Shown here piece by piece: positions 8,426-16,890 of a DNA stretch of 64,000 nucleotides. This stretch comes from a virus. The stretch's first letter is position 1. The number at the start of each line of letters is the position of its first letter. Under the pieces are notes generated by a model. The model did not search any database. It saw only the letters and a list, made by a program, of their open reading frames with translations, and had not been told where the DNA came from. Made by a program: the position numbers and the translations under genes. Location: positions 1 through 64,000 of IMG/VR virus record IMGVR_UViG_3300021599_001992; one strand, written 5' to 3'.

Positions 8426-9124
8426 TTATTCTAAAAACCCACTCAAAATACCATCATATAATTTTTTAAACTTTTTTAGTGATATTCGAATTTCTTTAGT
8501 GGAAAGTGAAGTCATTTCTCTTAATGATAGTAAAATCAAGTTTTTATTGAATTTGTTACCATCACCAATTTGGAATATTTTATCAAAATTGCTAAAAATT
8601 TCCAATAACGCATATCCAAGTTTTTGTTCATTTTCAGTTAAAGATTCTTTTTCCATGAATTCTTCTAAAGAAATGGTTAACTTGATTATGACATCTCTAT
8701 AATCTAAAACATCGTCATCAATGGTGTACGAATGTTCGGGACTTTCTTCTATCGACGATGAGATATCATCATATGATACGCTTCTATTCATTTCTTTGGT
8801 GTCTTTCTGAATTGCTCCCATTAGGTAATTCTTACAAATAGTTCCAAAATATGAATATGCTTTGTGATTTTTTGTGTGGTCAAATTTATTGATTTTAGTA
8901 ATCAAAAATGACATGGTATCATCATGTATTTCTTGAAACTCTAAATCTTTTCTATACAATTTATAACGTCGAATAATTGATTCGACCATTATAATCAGGG
9001 GTTCTCTTAAATATTCGTTGAATATCTTATTTCTATCGTCCTCGGATTCAGATTCTAAATATCTTATTACCGCTTGTTCTTGATCCTCCCCAAAATATAT
9101 TTTTTGGGTTCTTTTTCTCGGCAT
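8426..9124 (-). CDS. 55: Late-transcription sigma factor gp55
   Basis: Redirects host RNA polymerase to late promoters. The N-terminal KRTQKIYFGEDQEQAVIRYL and the following DDRNKIFNEYLREPLIIMVE are typical of sigma region 2 in T4-like gp55. They are followed by FQEIHDDTMSFLITKINKFD and KAYSYFGTICKNYLMG, the conserved core helix with aromatic residues. At 232 aa it is longer than T4 gp55 (about 185 aa), with an extra helical C-terminal part. The T4 co-factors gp33 and the sliding clamp are not in this window. It probably reads the TATTTAT(T/A)A elements. It lies 1 nt from the glycosyltransferase gene. Confidence 0.88.
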   Translation of the reverse strand: MPRKRTQKIYFGEDQEQAVIRYLESESEDDRNKIFNEYLREPLIIMVESIIRRYKLYRKDLEFQEIHDDTMSFLITKINKFDHTKNHKAYSYFGTICKNYLMGAIQKDTKEMNRSVSYDDISSSIEESPEHSYTIDDDVLDYRDVIIKLTISLEEFMEKESLTENEQKLGYALLEIFSNFDKIFQIGDGNKFNKNLILLSLREMTSLSTKEIRISLKKFKKLYDGILSGFLE

Positions 9125-9904
9125 TTATGATTCAATATAATTTACATCACGTTTATTTTTGAAGAAAAATTCTTTTTTTGCCGTTTCTAACCAAAATTTA
9201 ACTTCGGGTTCTTTCAATTTAGTATCCTCATTATTTTTATATAACCAAAATAGTGAATCTTCTCTGAAATTGACATGCTCATAACCAATTTTAGGTACAG
9301 TAATAATTTTAACACCATTATGTGTCATTCTTAATAAAAACTCATATGTGAATGTTAATTTTATATTTTCTTTAAACATTCCATTTTCTTTTATTACTGA
9401 TGTTCTATATAACGCACCACTTGTTTGATAATTTTGAAAATCTAATAATACTTCATTATCTAAGTATCCCTGTTTTTCTGTGAAACCATATGCCCAAGTT
9501 GATTCATTTGTGAAACTTAAAAACTTCCCTTCTTGATTAATATCTTTAACGATAGGTAAGAATATATCAACATCCGGATTTTCTTGGATATAATCATTCA
9601 TGTTTTTCAACCAAACGGATTTGTACTGATCGTCAACTTCTAAAATTGAAAACCATTCGGTGTCACATTTCGTGATACCTAAATTAATTTGAGTACAAAA
9701 ATCCGTACTACCATTATTAATTACATAATCAATTTCTAATTTATTTGATAAATTTTTAATTTTGTCTTTAAGACTTCCTGGACAAACAATACTAACTTTC
9801 ACATCGTTATGAAAATCTTCTACCGATTGAATAGAATTTTTTAACATTACGTCATAGTTATCATCCAATTTATGAATTGGTAATATAATTGTTATTTTTT
9901 TCAT
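9125..9904 (-). CDS. Family-2 glycosyltransferase
   Basis: Transfers a sugar from a nucleotide-sugar donor; the acceptor is unknown. The 259-aa protein has the GT-A layout: start ITIILPIHKLDDNYD, NNGSTDFCTQINLGI (donor-binding loop), then EVDD (D91-D92), the metal-binding DxD equivalent. It also has the acceptor-side TSGALYRTSVI and an EF(L)LRMTHNG segment corresponding to the ED motif, with E instead of ED. No membrane span is visible. It overlaps the preceding GT-B gene by 4 nt and is the last member of the glycan-modification run that starts at 16315. Confidence 0.85.
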   Translation of the reverse strand: MKKITIILPIHKLDDNYDVMLKNSIQSVEDFHNDVKVSIVCPGSLKDKIKNLSNKLEIDYVINNGSTDFCTQINLGITKCDTEWFSILEVDDQYKSVWLKNMNDYIQENPDVDIFLPIVKDINQEGKFLSFTNESTWAYGFTEKQGYLDNEVLLDFQNYQTSGALYRTSVIKENGMFKENIKLTFTYEFLLRMTHNGVKIITVPKIGYEHVNFREDSLFWLYKNNEDTKLKEPEVKFWLETAKKEFFFKNKRDVNYIES

Positions 9905-10965
9905 GCTGTTTCTTTTTCTTTTAATTTTTCAATTCCTGATTTTATTGTTTCAAATCTTCTTGATTTAAAAGATTCAAATATTGACAAGATGTTATTTTTT
10001 GTTACTTCAGAATTGTAAGGTAAAAGTGTATCTTTCATTTTTTGTTTAACATCATCATTCAAATCAATTCCTTCAATCCATGCTAAAACAAATGTTCCTA
10101 AAATATCGACAAGTTTATCAATATCATATGTCCACATACCATTTTCAGATAACCAATCGGGTTCGGTATCTGGAATTTTTCCAACCACAGGGACACCACA
10201 TTTCATTGATTCAAGAGGAAACGTACCAAATGTTGACTCATCATCAACCCACAATGACACCATACATTCTGATAAATTTTTAGAAAATTCTTCATATGTC
10301 ATTTGTACCATATCTCTAAAAGTGATCCATCTTAGTTGAGGATATTTTAAATAAAACTCTGAAATTAATCTTCTATGTATATTTCTATCTCTACAAGATA
10401 TTGCAACATATGGTTTTTTTAATTTATCATTTGGTTGGAATATATCTTCTACCATTGGTGGGATGATATGAACTAAGCTTTCAGGAAAAATACTTAGAAT
10501 ATATTTTTTTGTTGCTTCTGTTGTGGTGATTGCTCTATCAAAACCATAATCACTCCATCTACTACCAATTGGTAAATTTTCAAAAATATAATCTTTTTGT
10601 TGTACTAACATTACTTTCATGCATTTCACATTGGAAAGTTGGTGTAAAACATTTGAATAATATTCAGGGACAACAAGAATGTCATCAATTCTAAGTTCTA
10701 CTTTATCATCTTTTATAGATAGTACCTCTAAATCTTGATACTTATCTCCTAACCATGATGATACACCTTGATAATTTTTATCTTCAACTAAAATTTTTGG
10801 GTTTTTACCATTTTGTTTTAGGTGTAGTGCCATATCGTAGATATGTTTTATTGATGCTCTCGGGTTTGATTTTGAATCGTATGTTAAAAAATAAATGGAG
10901 TTTTCATTATTTTCTAATCTTAATAACGATTCTTCTAATTTAATAATAGTTTCTTCTTTATTCAT
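9901..10965 (-). CDS. GT-B type glycosyltransferase (family 4-like)
   Basis: Likely a nucleotide-sugar-dependent transferase. The ORF can be extended three codons to a TTG at 10974, but the ATG at 10965 (MNKEETIIKLEE) is preferred. Two Rossmann-like halves are visible. The C-terminal half has ISCRDRNIHRRLISEF, then DDESTFGTFPLESMKCGVPV (residues ~240-260), which is the E-x7-E type donor site of GT4/GT-B enzymes. It is cytoplasmic, with no signal peptide. It is coupled by 4 nt to the GT2 gene and overlaps the gene before it by 8 nt. The substrate may be the virion, the phage DNA or a host surface glycan; the sequence does not decide this. Confidence 0.78.
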   Translation of the reverse strand: MNKEETIIKLEESLLRLENNENSIYFLTYDSKSNPRASIKHIYDMALHLKQNGKNPKILVEDKNYQGVSSWLGDKYQDLEVLSIKDDKVELRIDDILVVPEYYSNVLHQLSNVKCMKVMLVQQKDYIFENLPIGSRWSDYGFDRAITTTEATKKYILSIFPESLVHIIPPMVEDIFQPNDKLKKPYVAISCRDRNIHRRLISEFYLKYPQLRWITFRDMVQMTYEEFSKNLSECMVSLWVDDESTFGTFPLESMKCGVPVVGKIPDTEPDWLSENGMWTYDIDKLVDILGTFVLAWIEGIDLNDDVKQKMKDTLLPYNSEVTKNNILSIFESFKSRRFETIKSGIEKLKEKETA

Positions 10966-11239
10966 TTTCTTCAATTAAAATTTCATATTTTATTAATGTG
11001 TTAAACGCAAATTTAAAAGATGTTGTAGTATCTTTTTGACCAAAAACTCCCATGTCTTCATCAGTTTCATCAAATTCATTTAAAAGTCTTTCTAAACACA
11101 TTTTGATTACTTCATACTTGAAGATATTGATTTCAGTTGTTTCTGACCCATCGTCTTCTTTTATTGTGTTTTCTGTTCTACATTTTTCGGTAATTCCATC
11201 AATGTCGATGTAATAGTACTTTCCGAAGATTTCAACCAT
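10958..11239 (-). CDS. Conserved phage protein of unknown function, 93 aa
   Basis: Unrecognised small acidic protein. It starts MVEIFGKYYYIDIDGITEKC and continues with IFKYEVIKMCLERLLNEFDE and a TSFKFAFNTLIKYEILIEE C-terminus, a beta-then-helix layout. The start is fixed by the only sensible ATG (11239), which places its first 26 codons inside the 3' end of the upstream HAD-like gene in another frame (79-nt overlap). Both proteins look natural through the overlap. It is followed by the GT-B gene with an 8-nt overlap. Confidence 0.65.
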   Translation of the reverse strand: MVEIFGKYYYIDIDGITEKCRTENTIKEDDGSETTEINIFKYEVIKMCLERLLNEFDETDEDMGVFGQKDTTTSFKFAFNTLIKYEILIEENE

Positions 11240-11811
11240 ATTTCTTGTATTTCACTTAATTTAGTTATTTCTTTATTATGTTTAAAGTATTCGTTGTATG
11301 TTGTATTAAATTTTATAAACTCTTTATCACTTGGACATTTATCCAAGATTTTTTTATTATCGGAAATCCATAAATCACATTTTTTCCATTCATCGTCAAT
11401 TTTTTCTGAATAAATAAATTTTATATTACTACATAAACATCCATTTTTAGATAAAAAGAATAATGTACCAGGTTTTGATTTACCCCATTCATCCAATCCA
11501 ATTAATGTAAAATTGTGATTTTTATTTTCGTAAATTAATTTATTCAACTCAGTGAATGTATTAAAATAACTTAATCCGGCGTGACCAAATATCTCTATTG
11601 GGTATTCAATAAATAAAAAATTTTCAAACTCTTCTTTAGATTGAAATTTATAATAATCTAATAAATTATCATTTTGAACCGGTTCAACTTTACCGTATTC
11701 AAAATTGTTTTCGTCAATAAATTCAGAATTAATGAAATTATCATTATAGTGATAATCGAATTTTTGAATAATATTTCTCAATACTCCATCTATACTAATA
11801 TAAATTTCCAT
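11161..11811 (-). CDS. HAD-like protein with altered first motif, 216 aa
   Basis: The N-terminus MEIYISIDGVLRNIIQKFDY has the shape of HAD motif I (hhhhDxDGxL), but the nucleophile position is Ser (S-I-D-G) while the second Asp is kept. Later, FTLIGLDEWGKSKPGTLFFL could be motif II/III, and KCDLWISDNKKIL resembles the 'DLxIsDN' end of 5'-nucleotidase-like HADs. If the fold is right, phosphatase activity is probably lost or changed. A host-promoter-like TATATTTT lies 4 nt before its ATG, without a clear TTTG box upstream. Its 3' end overlaps the next gene by 79 nt. Confidence 0.6.
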   Translation of the reverse strand: MEIYISIDGVLRNIIQKFDYHYNDNFINSEFIDENNFEYGKVEPVQNDNLLDYYKFQSKEEFENFLFIEYPIEIFGHAGLSYFNTFTELNKLIYENKNHNFTLIGLDEWGKSKPGTLFFLSKNGCLCSNIKFIYSEKIDDEWKKCDLWISDNKKILDKCPSDKEFIKFNTTYNEYFKHNKEITKLSEIQEIWLKSSESTITSTLMELPKNVEQKTQ

Positions 11812-11848
11812 ATTGAAAATATATGTGTAATATTGTTATAAGTAAACC

Positions 11849-12553
11849 CTATTCGTATCTTTCAAGTATTTTACCAATGATTGGGTTTCTCACAATGTCT
11901 TCGTTTCCAAATTCAAAGATCCCAACACCATATAAATTTTCTAATCTTTTTTTGGCGTCGTATAATCCTGATTTGGTTTTATCTTTGTATTTGTCTGATT
12001 GTTCTAAATCTCCTGATAAGAAAAATTTTGAATTAAAACCAATTCTTGTAAGTAATAATTTAATTTGAGCGGGAGTTGCGTTTTGTGCTTCTTCAAATAC
12101 AAGAATAGTGTTATCAACATTCCAACCTCTCATATAAGCAAGTGCGGCAATTTCAATGAATCCTTCATCTTTTAATCTTTCTCTTGATTCTTTACCAATA
12201 ATCTTATTTAATAGATAATAAGAAGGATAGATATATGGATCTAACTTTTCTTCAAGACCACCAGGTAATGAACCTAATTTTTCTTCAGCTTCAACCGCCG
12301 GTCTAACTATGATAATTTTTTCATATTTGTTATTTTCGTCCCATAGTAAATCTATGGCTCTTTTCATAGCAATATATGATTTACCGACTCCCGCAGGTCC
12401 AAAACACAAGGTTATTTGATTTTCACCTAATATTCTCCAATACTCTTCTTGTGATTTTGTGAGAAATTTTTCTTTTGGTTTTTTTATTATTTCTCTAATT
12501 CTTTGCTTGTTAGTTGTTTTCTTCTCCTCTACAATTTTTACCTTCTGTCTCAA
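11849..12553 (-). CDS. phoH: PhoH-family ATPase
   Basis: A cytoplasmic ATPase related to the N-terminal part of RecD-like helicases, common in marine and T4-like phages. Its cellular role in phage infection is not settled. Walker A is GPAGVGKS (residues 52-59) and Walker B is TILVFEEAQN with the family's Glu pair. Between them are IIIVRPAVEAEEKLGSLPG and LAYMRGWN, and FFLSGDLEQSD follows, all PhoH signatures. At 234 aa it is a single-domain PhoH. No in-frame ATG exists before Walker A, and an in-frame TAA lies 6 nt upstream, so the start is the TTG at 12553. A TATTTATA element lies 28 nt upstream. Confidence 0.92.
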   Translation of the reverse strand: MRQKVKIVEEKKTTNKQRIREIIKKPKEKFLTKSQEEYWRILGENQITLCFGPAGVGKSYIAMKRAIDLLWDENNKYEKIIIVRPAVEAEEKLGSLPGGLEEKLDPYIYPSYYLLNKIIGKESRERLKDEGFIEIAALAYMRGWNVDNTILVFEEAQNATPAQIKLLLTRIGFNSKFFLSGDLEQSDKYKDKTKSGLYDAKKRLENLYGVGIFEFGNEDIVRNPIIGKILERYE

Positions 12554-12581
12554 AATTTATATTTAAAATTACGTTTATTTA

Positions 12582-12589
12582 TATAAATA
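12582..12589 (-). promoter_or_regulatory. Late-promoter-like element before phoH
   Basis: TATTTATA on the minus strand, 28 nt before the TTG start at 12553, in the 39-nt gap between phoH and the dUTPase gene. Confidence 0.4.
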
Positions 12590-12592
12590 TAA

Positions 12593-13207
12593 TTACTTAC
12601 CAGTTGACCCAAATCCACCAACACCTCTATCGGTTTCAGAAAGATTTGTCGATTCCACAAAATTAACTCGTGGATATGGTATAATCATAATCTGTGCAAC
12701 TCGATCACCTACTTTATAATCCATTTCATCAATTCTAATATCATTTTTTCCGTACACCTTTTTAAACGTTGCTTGTAATTCACCTCTATATCCACTATCA
12801 ACCACACCCACACAATTTGTTAAACTCAAATCAGTTTTTCTAATAGATGAACGAGGAAAAATTAATCCAACAAATCCTTCTGGTATTTCTAAAGCAACAC
12901 CTAACCCATAGGTTATATCAAATGTGGTATTAGATATAATTGACGTTGCAACTAAATCCATTCCAGCGTCACCTGGTTTTGCGTATGTAGGAATTACAGC
13001 ATTATCATGTAGTTTTTTAATTTTAACATTAATTAAAAAATTAGATGATTGAGTATTGTTAACATTTATTTCCTGATTCAACTTTTTCAATAAATTATCG
13101 ATGTCATTAATAAATTCTACATCTAATTCATCGTCATCATCTTCATTTAGATTTTTTTCAATCTCTTGTAATTTTTTCAAGTAGTTTTGAAATTCAGCTT
13201 GATCCAT
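12593..13207 (-). CDS. dut: dUTPase with acidic N-terminal extension
   Basis: Hydrolyses dUTP to dUMP and pyrophosphate, keeping uracil out of DNA and feeding dTMP synthesis. All five trimeric dUTPase motifs are present: DAGMD (80-84), PRSS (118-121), GVVDSGYRGEL (134-144), GDRVAQIMI (167-175) and the C-terminal arm RGVGGFGSTGK (194-204). The catalytic core starts near residue 58. The first ~57 residues are an extra acidic, probably coiled-coil segment (EIEKNLNEDDDDELDVEF) not found in standard ~150-aa dUTPases; it may be a partner-binding tail. The 5' end overlaps the next gene upstream by 14 nt. Confidence 0.93.
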   Translation of the reverse strand: MDQAEFQNYLKKLQEIEKNLNEDDDDELDVEFINDIDNLLKKLNQEINVNNTQSSNFLINVKIKKLHDNAVIPTYAKPGDAGMDLVATSIISNTTFDITYGLGVALEIPEGFVGLIFPRSSIRKTDLSLTNCVGVVDSGYRGELQATFKKVYGKNDIRIDEMDYKVGDRVAQIMIIPYPRVNFVESTNLSETDRGVGGFGSTGK

Positions 13208-13424
13208 TTTTTAAATTTATTTTTTCATTAATCCAAAGATCTAATTTTTTAATTCTATCTTTTAGATCGTTATCTATTGGTCTAAGACAACATTCAACAA
13301 ATACATCTGTTATTCGTTGTAGTTCTTCAACCGTAATTGTAACACCTCTTTGGGACACATACTCCAAAGCAAGTTTACTTTGAGACTGTCTTAATATTTG
13401 TATGTCTCTACTGAAAAATTCCAT
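13194..13424 (-). CDS. Small helical protein, 76 aa
   Basis: Unrecognised. It is all-helical (RDIQILRQSQSKLALEYVSQ, TVEELQRITDVFVECCLRP, LKDRIKKLDLWINEKI). The stop lies 14 nt inside the dUTPase start region, and its ATG overlaps the stop of the DUF4494-like gene by 1 nt, so the three genes are read as one unit. The size and position suggest a small early/middle accessory protein. No motif allows a function to be named. Confidence 0.55.
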   Translation of the reverse strand: MEFFSRDIQILRQSQSKLALEYVSQRGVTITVEELQRITDVFVECCLRPIDNDLKDRIKKLDLWINEKINLKNGSS

Positions 13425-13654
13425 TATTTGTAATATTCAGGTGTGTTTTTGTTGTCTATGATACATTCGATCGGCATTTTAACAATCGAAATACTTTCAC
13501 TTGATCTTATGTCTCCTGAACGATATTTCGATGCAACAATAGTTGCCTCTTCTACTGTTTCTGCTTCAACAATATATTTCAATTTTTGAAGTCTTGGGTT
13601 ACCATTTCTGTCCATTTGTTCAGTTTCATAACCGATTGTTACTAAGTAATGCAT
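13424..13654 (-). CDS. DUF4494-like small protein, 76 aa
   Basis: Resembles the DUF4494 family of Bacteroidota proteins, whose function is unknown. It begins MHYLVTIGYETEQMDRNGNP and continues LKYIVEAETVEEATIVASKY, the typical beta-beta-'EAxTxxEAE' pattern, ending in a beta strand and tail. The family link is from memory and moderate. If correct, it supports a Bacteroidota host range for the phage. It overlaps the 13194 gene by 1 nt, and the glycosyltransferase gene upstream ends 11 nt before its start. Confidence 0.55.
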   Translation of the reverse strand: MHYLVTIGYETEQMDRNGNPRLQKLKYIVEAETVEEATIVASKYRSGDIRSSESISIVKMPIECIIDNKNTPEYYK

Positions 13655-13665
13655 AATTTTTGTTT

Positions 13666-14892
13666 TTATTTTTTAATTATTGATTTGAAAAATTCTACTC
13701 TGTCTTTACAAACTTTTTTTAATGAATATTTGTCTTTTACTGTTTCATATAATCTATTTCCCATATCCTCTATCATATTAGGGTTTTCAATTAATTTTTT
13801 CATTAATTTTGCCCAATCTTTGTGATTTCTATTAGGTGAAACTAACAACGCGTTTCCTTTTGAATTAAATTTACCATTATCTAAAATGTTTACTAAATCT
13901 AAAGTATATGGTTGAACTTCACTTGCGATAATAGCCTTTTTATGGAATCCCGCTTCAATTGCCTTTAATTGTGATTTATTTGAATTAAAAACTGAATCGA
14001 TAAGAGGTGCCAATGACACATCAAAATAATTATAATTTAACGCATATTTGTTAATGTCTTGTGTCCATCTTCTTACATATGGTTTGTCTTTATCTTGATA
14101 TTCTATTTGTACAAAGTTATTTAAAAATTTTGAATATTCTTCATCTAAAACTTTATAATCATCAGTAAACATCTGTTCGTATCTGTACCAAACTGTTTCT
14201 GTGGGTTTTAAGTCTCTTCGATTAATTTTTCCTGTTGTTTGATCAATCTCAGTCATAGTACCTCTAAGATCAAATCCACATAGTACAAATTGTACTTTAT
14301 TTTTATACGAATTATGAATTGAGGAGATTCCGTTTTTCATTAACTCTATATCATGTAAGTGAGAAGATCCTCCTAACCATCCGAATCTAATTTTTTCGCT
14401 TGGTAATGGATTTGGTTTAAATTGATTTTCTTCTTCATTTATTGAGTTTGGAAAAATTGCAATCTTATCAATTTTTAATTTATCTTTTATTGTTTTTTGG
14501 AAAATCGGAGTAGTTGTTGTAACATAGTCAACAAGTTTCATCATCTCAATTTTCTTTTCTGCGATTTTTGCGGTTTTAACTTGCACGTACATTGGATGTC
14601 TTTGATCTACTGTCCAAAAATCATCAATGTCCATAACAGTAACAATGCCTTGTTTTTTCAACCAATTAATTCTATCGATATTTTCTTCATGTGTGTTAGA
14701 ATGAATGAAACTGTGAAAAACTACAATATCGTAATTTTTAAAAACGTCATCATTATTTGGGACATCGAATTGGATATCAACATGAACATCTTCGGTGTAG
14801 TTTTCACCAATAAATGTAAAAGGATCTAATATTCTATATTTACCAACACCATGTTTATCTGAAGGTATTGCAAGTATTCTTATCTTTGACAT
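13666..14892 (-). CDS. GT-B glycosyltransferase (family 4-like), 408 aa
   Basis: Likely a cytoplasmic glycosyltransferase. The N-terminal half has IRILAIPSDKHGVGKYRILDP (glycine-rich acceptor loop), DIVVFHSFIHSNTHEENIDR and TVMDIDDFWTVDQRHPMY, a 'D-D-x-W' pattern common in phage and bacterial GT4-like proteins. The C-terminal half has RFGWLGGSSHLHDIELMKNG (donor-domain start) and SLAPLIDSVFNSNKSQLKAIE then AGFHKKAIIASEVQPY, the usual S/NK-SxxKxxEA donor motif. It is separate from the other two transferases and shares no obvious close identity with them. An AT-rich 50-nt gap upstream holds no clear promoter. Confidence 0.8.
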   Translation of the reverse strand: MSKIRILAIPSDKHGVGKYRILDPFTFIGENYTEDVHVDIQFDVPNNDDVFKNYDIVVFHSFIHSNTHEENIDRINWLKKQGIVTVMDIDDFWTVDQRHPMYVQVKTAKIAEKKIEMMKLVDYVTTTTPIFQKTIKDKLKIDKIAIFPNSINEEENQFKPNPLPSEKIRFGWLGGSSHLHDIELMKNGISSIHNSYKNKVQFVLCGFDLRGTMTEIDQTTGKINRRDLKPTETVWYRYEQMFTDDYKVLDEEYSKFLNNFVQIEYQDKDKPYVRRWTQDINKYALNYNYFDVSLAPLIDSVFNSNKSQLKAIEAGFHKKAIIASEVQPYTLDLVNILDNGKFNSKGNALLVSPNRNHKDWAKLMKKLIENPNMIEDMGNRLYETVKDKYSLKKVCKDRVEFFKSIIKK

Positions 14893-14942
14893 TATAATAT
14901 TTTATATGATAAAATATAGAAAAAAAAATTAAGAAAACAAAA

Positions 14943-15770
14943 TCAAATCGATTTATTTGCCATACAGATTCCTGATTCGGAATGTAAATTATAACCCTTG
15001 TTAATCAAGTAATTATAAACAGATGATTTCTCATCATCTAATAAATTAAAATCTTCGAATATTATAAAATTTGGTAGGTGTTTACTACTTAATATAAGTT
15101 TTGCATCCAAACCTTCAACGTCTAAATGTAACCAATTGATGTCGTTTGTGAGTAATTCATTTATACTTATAGATTCTTTTTTCGTCGAGTATATTTTTTC
15201 AGTTTCCCAATTTTTTATAACTCTTTCTACAATTGAATTAGTATATCCCCGTCCTCCTTCAAAAAATTCAACACTTCCTCCATTTGGAGTAATGATGGAA
15301 TTAATTAATTTGATTCCATCTTTTCCGTCATAATTATATTTTAATTTATCGTATTGTTTTTCACTACCTTCAACTAATATCATATCAGACATATAGTTTC
15401 TAACTAAAGGTACCCACTCACCAAATTCACCATCGTGTGTGCCAATAACCAAACCTTTAGGTTTAATATTGTTATTGATTAATTTTTTACAATATAACCA
15501 TAATGACTTATAAAAAATTGATCCGTGTTGCATAATATCCCAATAGTATTGGTATATGAACTTTCCAAATTTATCTTTAACAACAACATCATTAATTTCA
15601 GATTCAGGATATTGTGCCCACATATTACTATTTAACTCAACGGACCATACGATATTTTTTGATACTACATTTTTAATTTCAAATTTTAATGGTAATTGAT
15701 CTACTGTGAATATTTTTGAAAGATCACCTGTTGTAATTTTAATATCCTTATCGTACTTAATATCAATCAT
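14943..15770 (-). CDS. FkbM-like SAM-dependent methyltransferase
   Basis: Probably transfers a methyl group from S-adenosylmethionine to a sugar or other small acceptor. Motif I is GLVIGTHDGEFGEW (~106-119), followed by the acidic-loop segment LVEGSEKQYDKLKYNY, SINELLTNDINWLHLDVEG (the D-V-E-G motif of FkbM-type enzymes) and FIIFEDFNLLDDEKSSV. The N-terminal ~100 residues are a separate beta-rich part. It overlaps the acetyltransferase gene by 4 nt (ATGA), so the two modify a common product in all likelihood. Confidence 0.78.
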   Translation of the reverse strand: MIDIKYDKDIKITTGDLSKIFTVDQLPLKFEIKNVVSKNIVWSVELNSNMWAQYPESEINDVVVKDKFGKFIYQYYWDIMQHGSIFYKSLWLYCKKLINNNIKPKGLVIGTHDGEFGEWVPLVRNYMSDMILVEGSEKQYDKLKYNYDGKDGIKLINSIITPNGGSVEFFEGGRGYTNSIVERVIKNWETEKIYSTKKESISINELLTNDINWLHLDVEGLDAKLILSSKHLPNFIIFEDFNLLDDEKSSVYNYLINKGYNLHSESGICMANKSI

Positions 15771-16315
15771 AAATGCTTGTCAATAAAAATATCTATATTA
15801 TTTGACCATAAAGTTTTTGCCTCTGTTTTAATTCTATCCTCGGTCCAATCCCACCATGCTATTTTTAATAATGATTCAATTTGTTTTGGATTGAATCTAT
15901 ATTTTACAATTTTTGCGGGATTACCAACAACAATTGAATATGGAGGAACATCTTTAGTCACTATTGATCCTGTTCCAATAACTGATCCATTATGAATTTT
16001 AACACCAGACATAATTGTCGATTTTGCACCAATCCAAACATCATTTTCAATGATAATATCACCTTTACATGTTGGATGACCCATTTGCATGTGTATGTCC
16101 GCGATTTCAGGTGTAACGGGTCCCCACAATTGAGAGCTTGTTGTAATCCAATCTACTCTATGGTTTGCATGTAAAAAAAAATTACAATCTCTACCTATGG
16201 AATTATATTTTCCTATATAAACATGATAATCATCACTCCAAGAAATTATATTTACATTTCTATCGAAGTAAGTCCCTCTATCTGCATGCCAAAGATGAAT
16301 ATTTTCAATACTCAT
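15767..16315 (-). CDS. Hexapeptide-repeat acetyltransferase (CatB/Vat-like)
   Basis: Transfers an acetyl group from acetyl-CoA to a hydroxyl or amino acceptor, often a sugar. Left-handed beta-helix repeats run through residues ~33-140 (HVYIGKYNSIGRDCNFF; DIIIENDVWIGAKSTIMSGV; KIHNGSVIGTGSIVTKDVPP), ending in the signature YSIVVGNPAKIVK. HANHRVDW contains the likely catalytic His52, as in xenobiotic acetyltransferases. The C-terminal WWDW helix is typical of this group. Coupling to the methyltransferase and nearby glycosyltransferases points to glycan decoration rather than antibiotic inactivation. Confidence 0.88.
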   Translation of the reverse strand: MSIENIHLWHADRGTYFDRNVNIISWSDDYHVYIGKYNSIGRDCNFFLHANHRVDWITTSSQLWGPVTPEIADIHMQMGHPTCKGDIIIENDVWIGAKSTIMSGVKIHNGSVIGTGSIVTKDVPPYSIVVGNPAKIVKYRFNPKQIESLLKIAWWDWTEDRIKTEAKTLWSNNIDIFIDKHL

Positions 16316-16318
16316 AAA

Positions 16319-16888
16319 CTATTTCGCCTTGTTAACTCCGGTGATCTTTCCTTTAAAAATAGAATCTCCGACCTTGAGTACAAGATTTTCGTTTATAGTT
16401 GCTGTTTGTTGTGCTGTGAGTATTTGATTTAATTTTTCGTCTAAAACTTTTCTAACAGTATTTTCTATCATTACCGCAATAGAATTCATATCTATACCAT
16501 TAGATATGTTTTGTGTTTGTTTTTTTTGTGTACCCTTTGTGACAATACCCTCTTGCTCCATTAATCGTTTTGCACCTTTGACAACTTCCATATCTAAAGT
16601 ATCATTCAAAGATATTGTGGGTATAGGATTTTCAATCATTGCCCTTTTAATTGCATCAGGCAATTTTGAATTTTGAATTTTTGATGTATTGATTGGCATT
16701 GGAGACTTTACTGTTTGAGTTTGTAAAGTAGAAATGTCAATTTCTTCAGGTGAAGATTTAATTATCGATTCGTTTACATTTCCTCTTTCAAAATTTCCCG
16801 AATCAACAACATTCATAACCTTTTTAGCTTGTACGAGTCTTGACATTAAATCATTTTGACTTATAACTCCTTTACCTTGTTGTGACAT
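16319..16888 (-). CDS. Candidate virion/core protein, 189 aa
   Basis: Unrecognised. The N-terminal ~110 residues are low in hydrophobics and probably disordered (GVISQNDLMSRLVQAKKVM, then SSPEEIDISTLQTQTVKSP). Residues ~135-165 form a coiled-coil-like helix (IAVMIENTVRKVLDEKLNQI), followed by a small beta hairpin (NENLVLKVGDSIFKGKITGV). The pattern of a disordered N-terminus, coiled coil and small domain recurs in myophage core or internal proteins. A late-promoter-like element lies 2 nt before the ATG. It separates the glycan genes from the candidate internal-head genes. Confidence 0.55.
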   Translation of the reverse strand: MSQQGKGVISQNDLMSRLVQAKKVMNVVDSGNFERGNVNESIIKSSPEEIDISTLQTQTVKSPMPINTSKIQNSKLPDAIKRAMIENPIPTISLNDTLDMEVVKGAKRLMEQEGIVTKGTQKKQTQNISNGIDMNSIAVMIENTVRKVLDEKLNQILTAQQTATINENLVLKVGDSIFKGKITGVNKAK

Positions 16889-16890
16889 AA

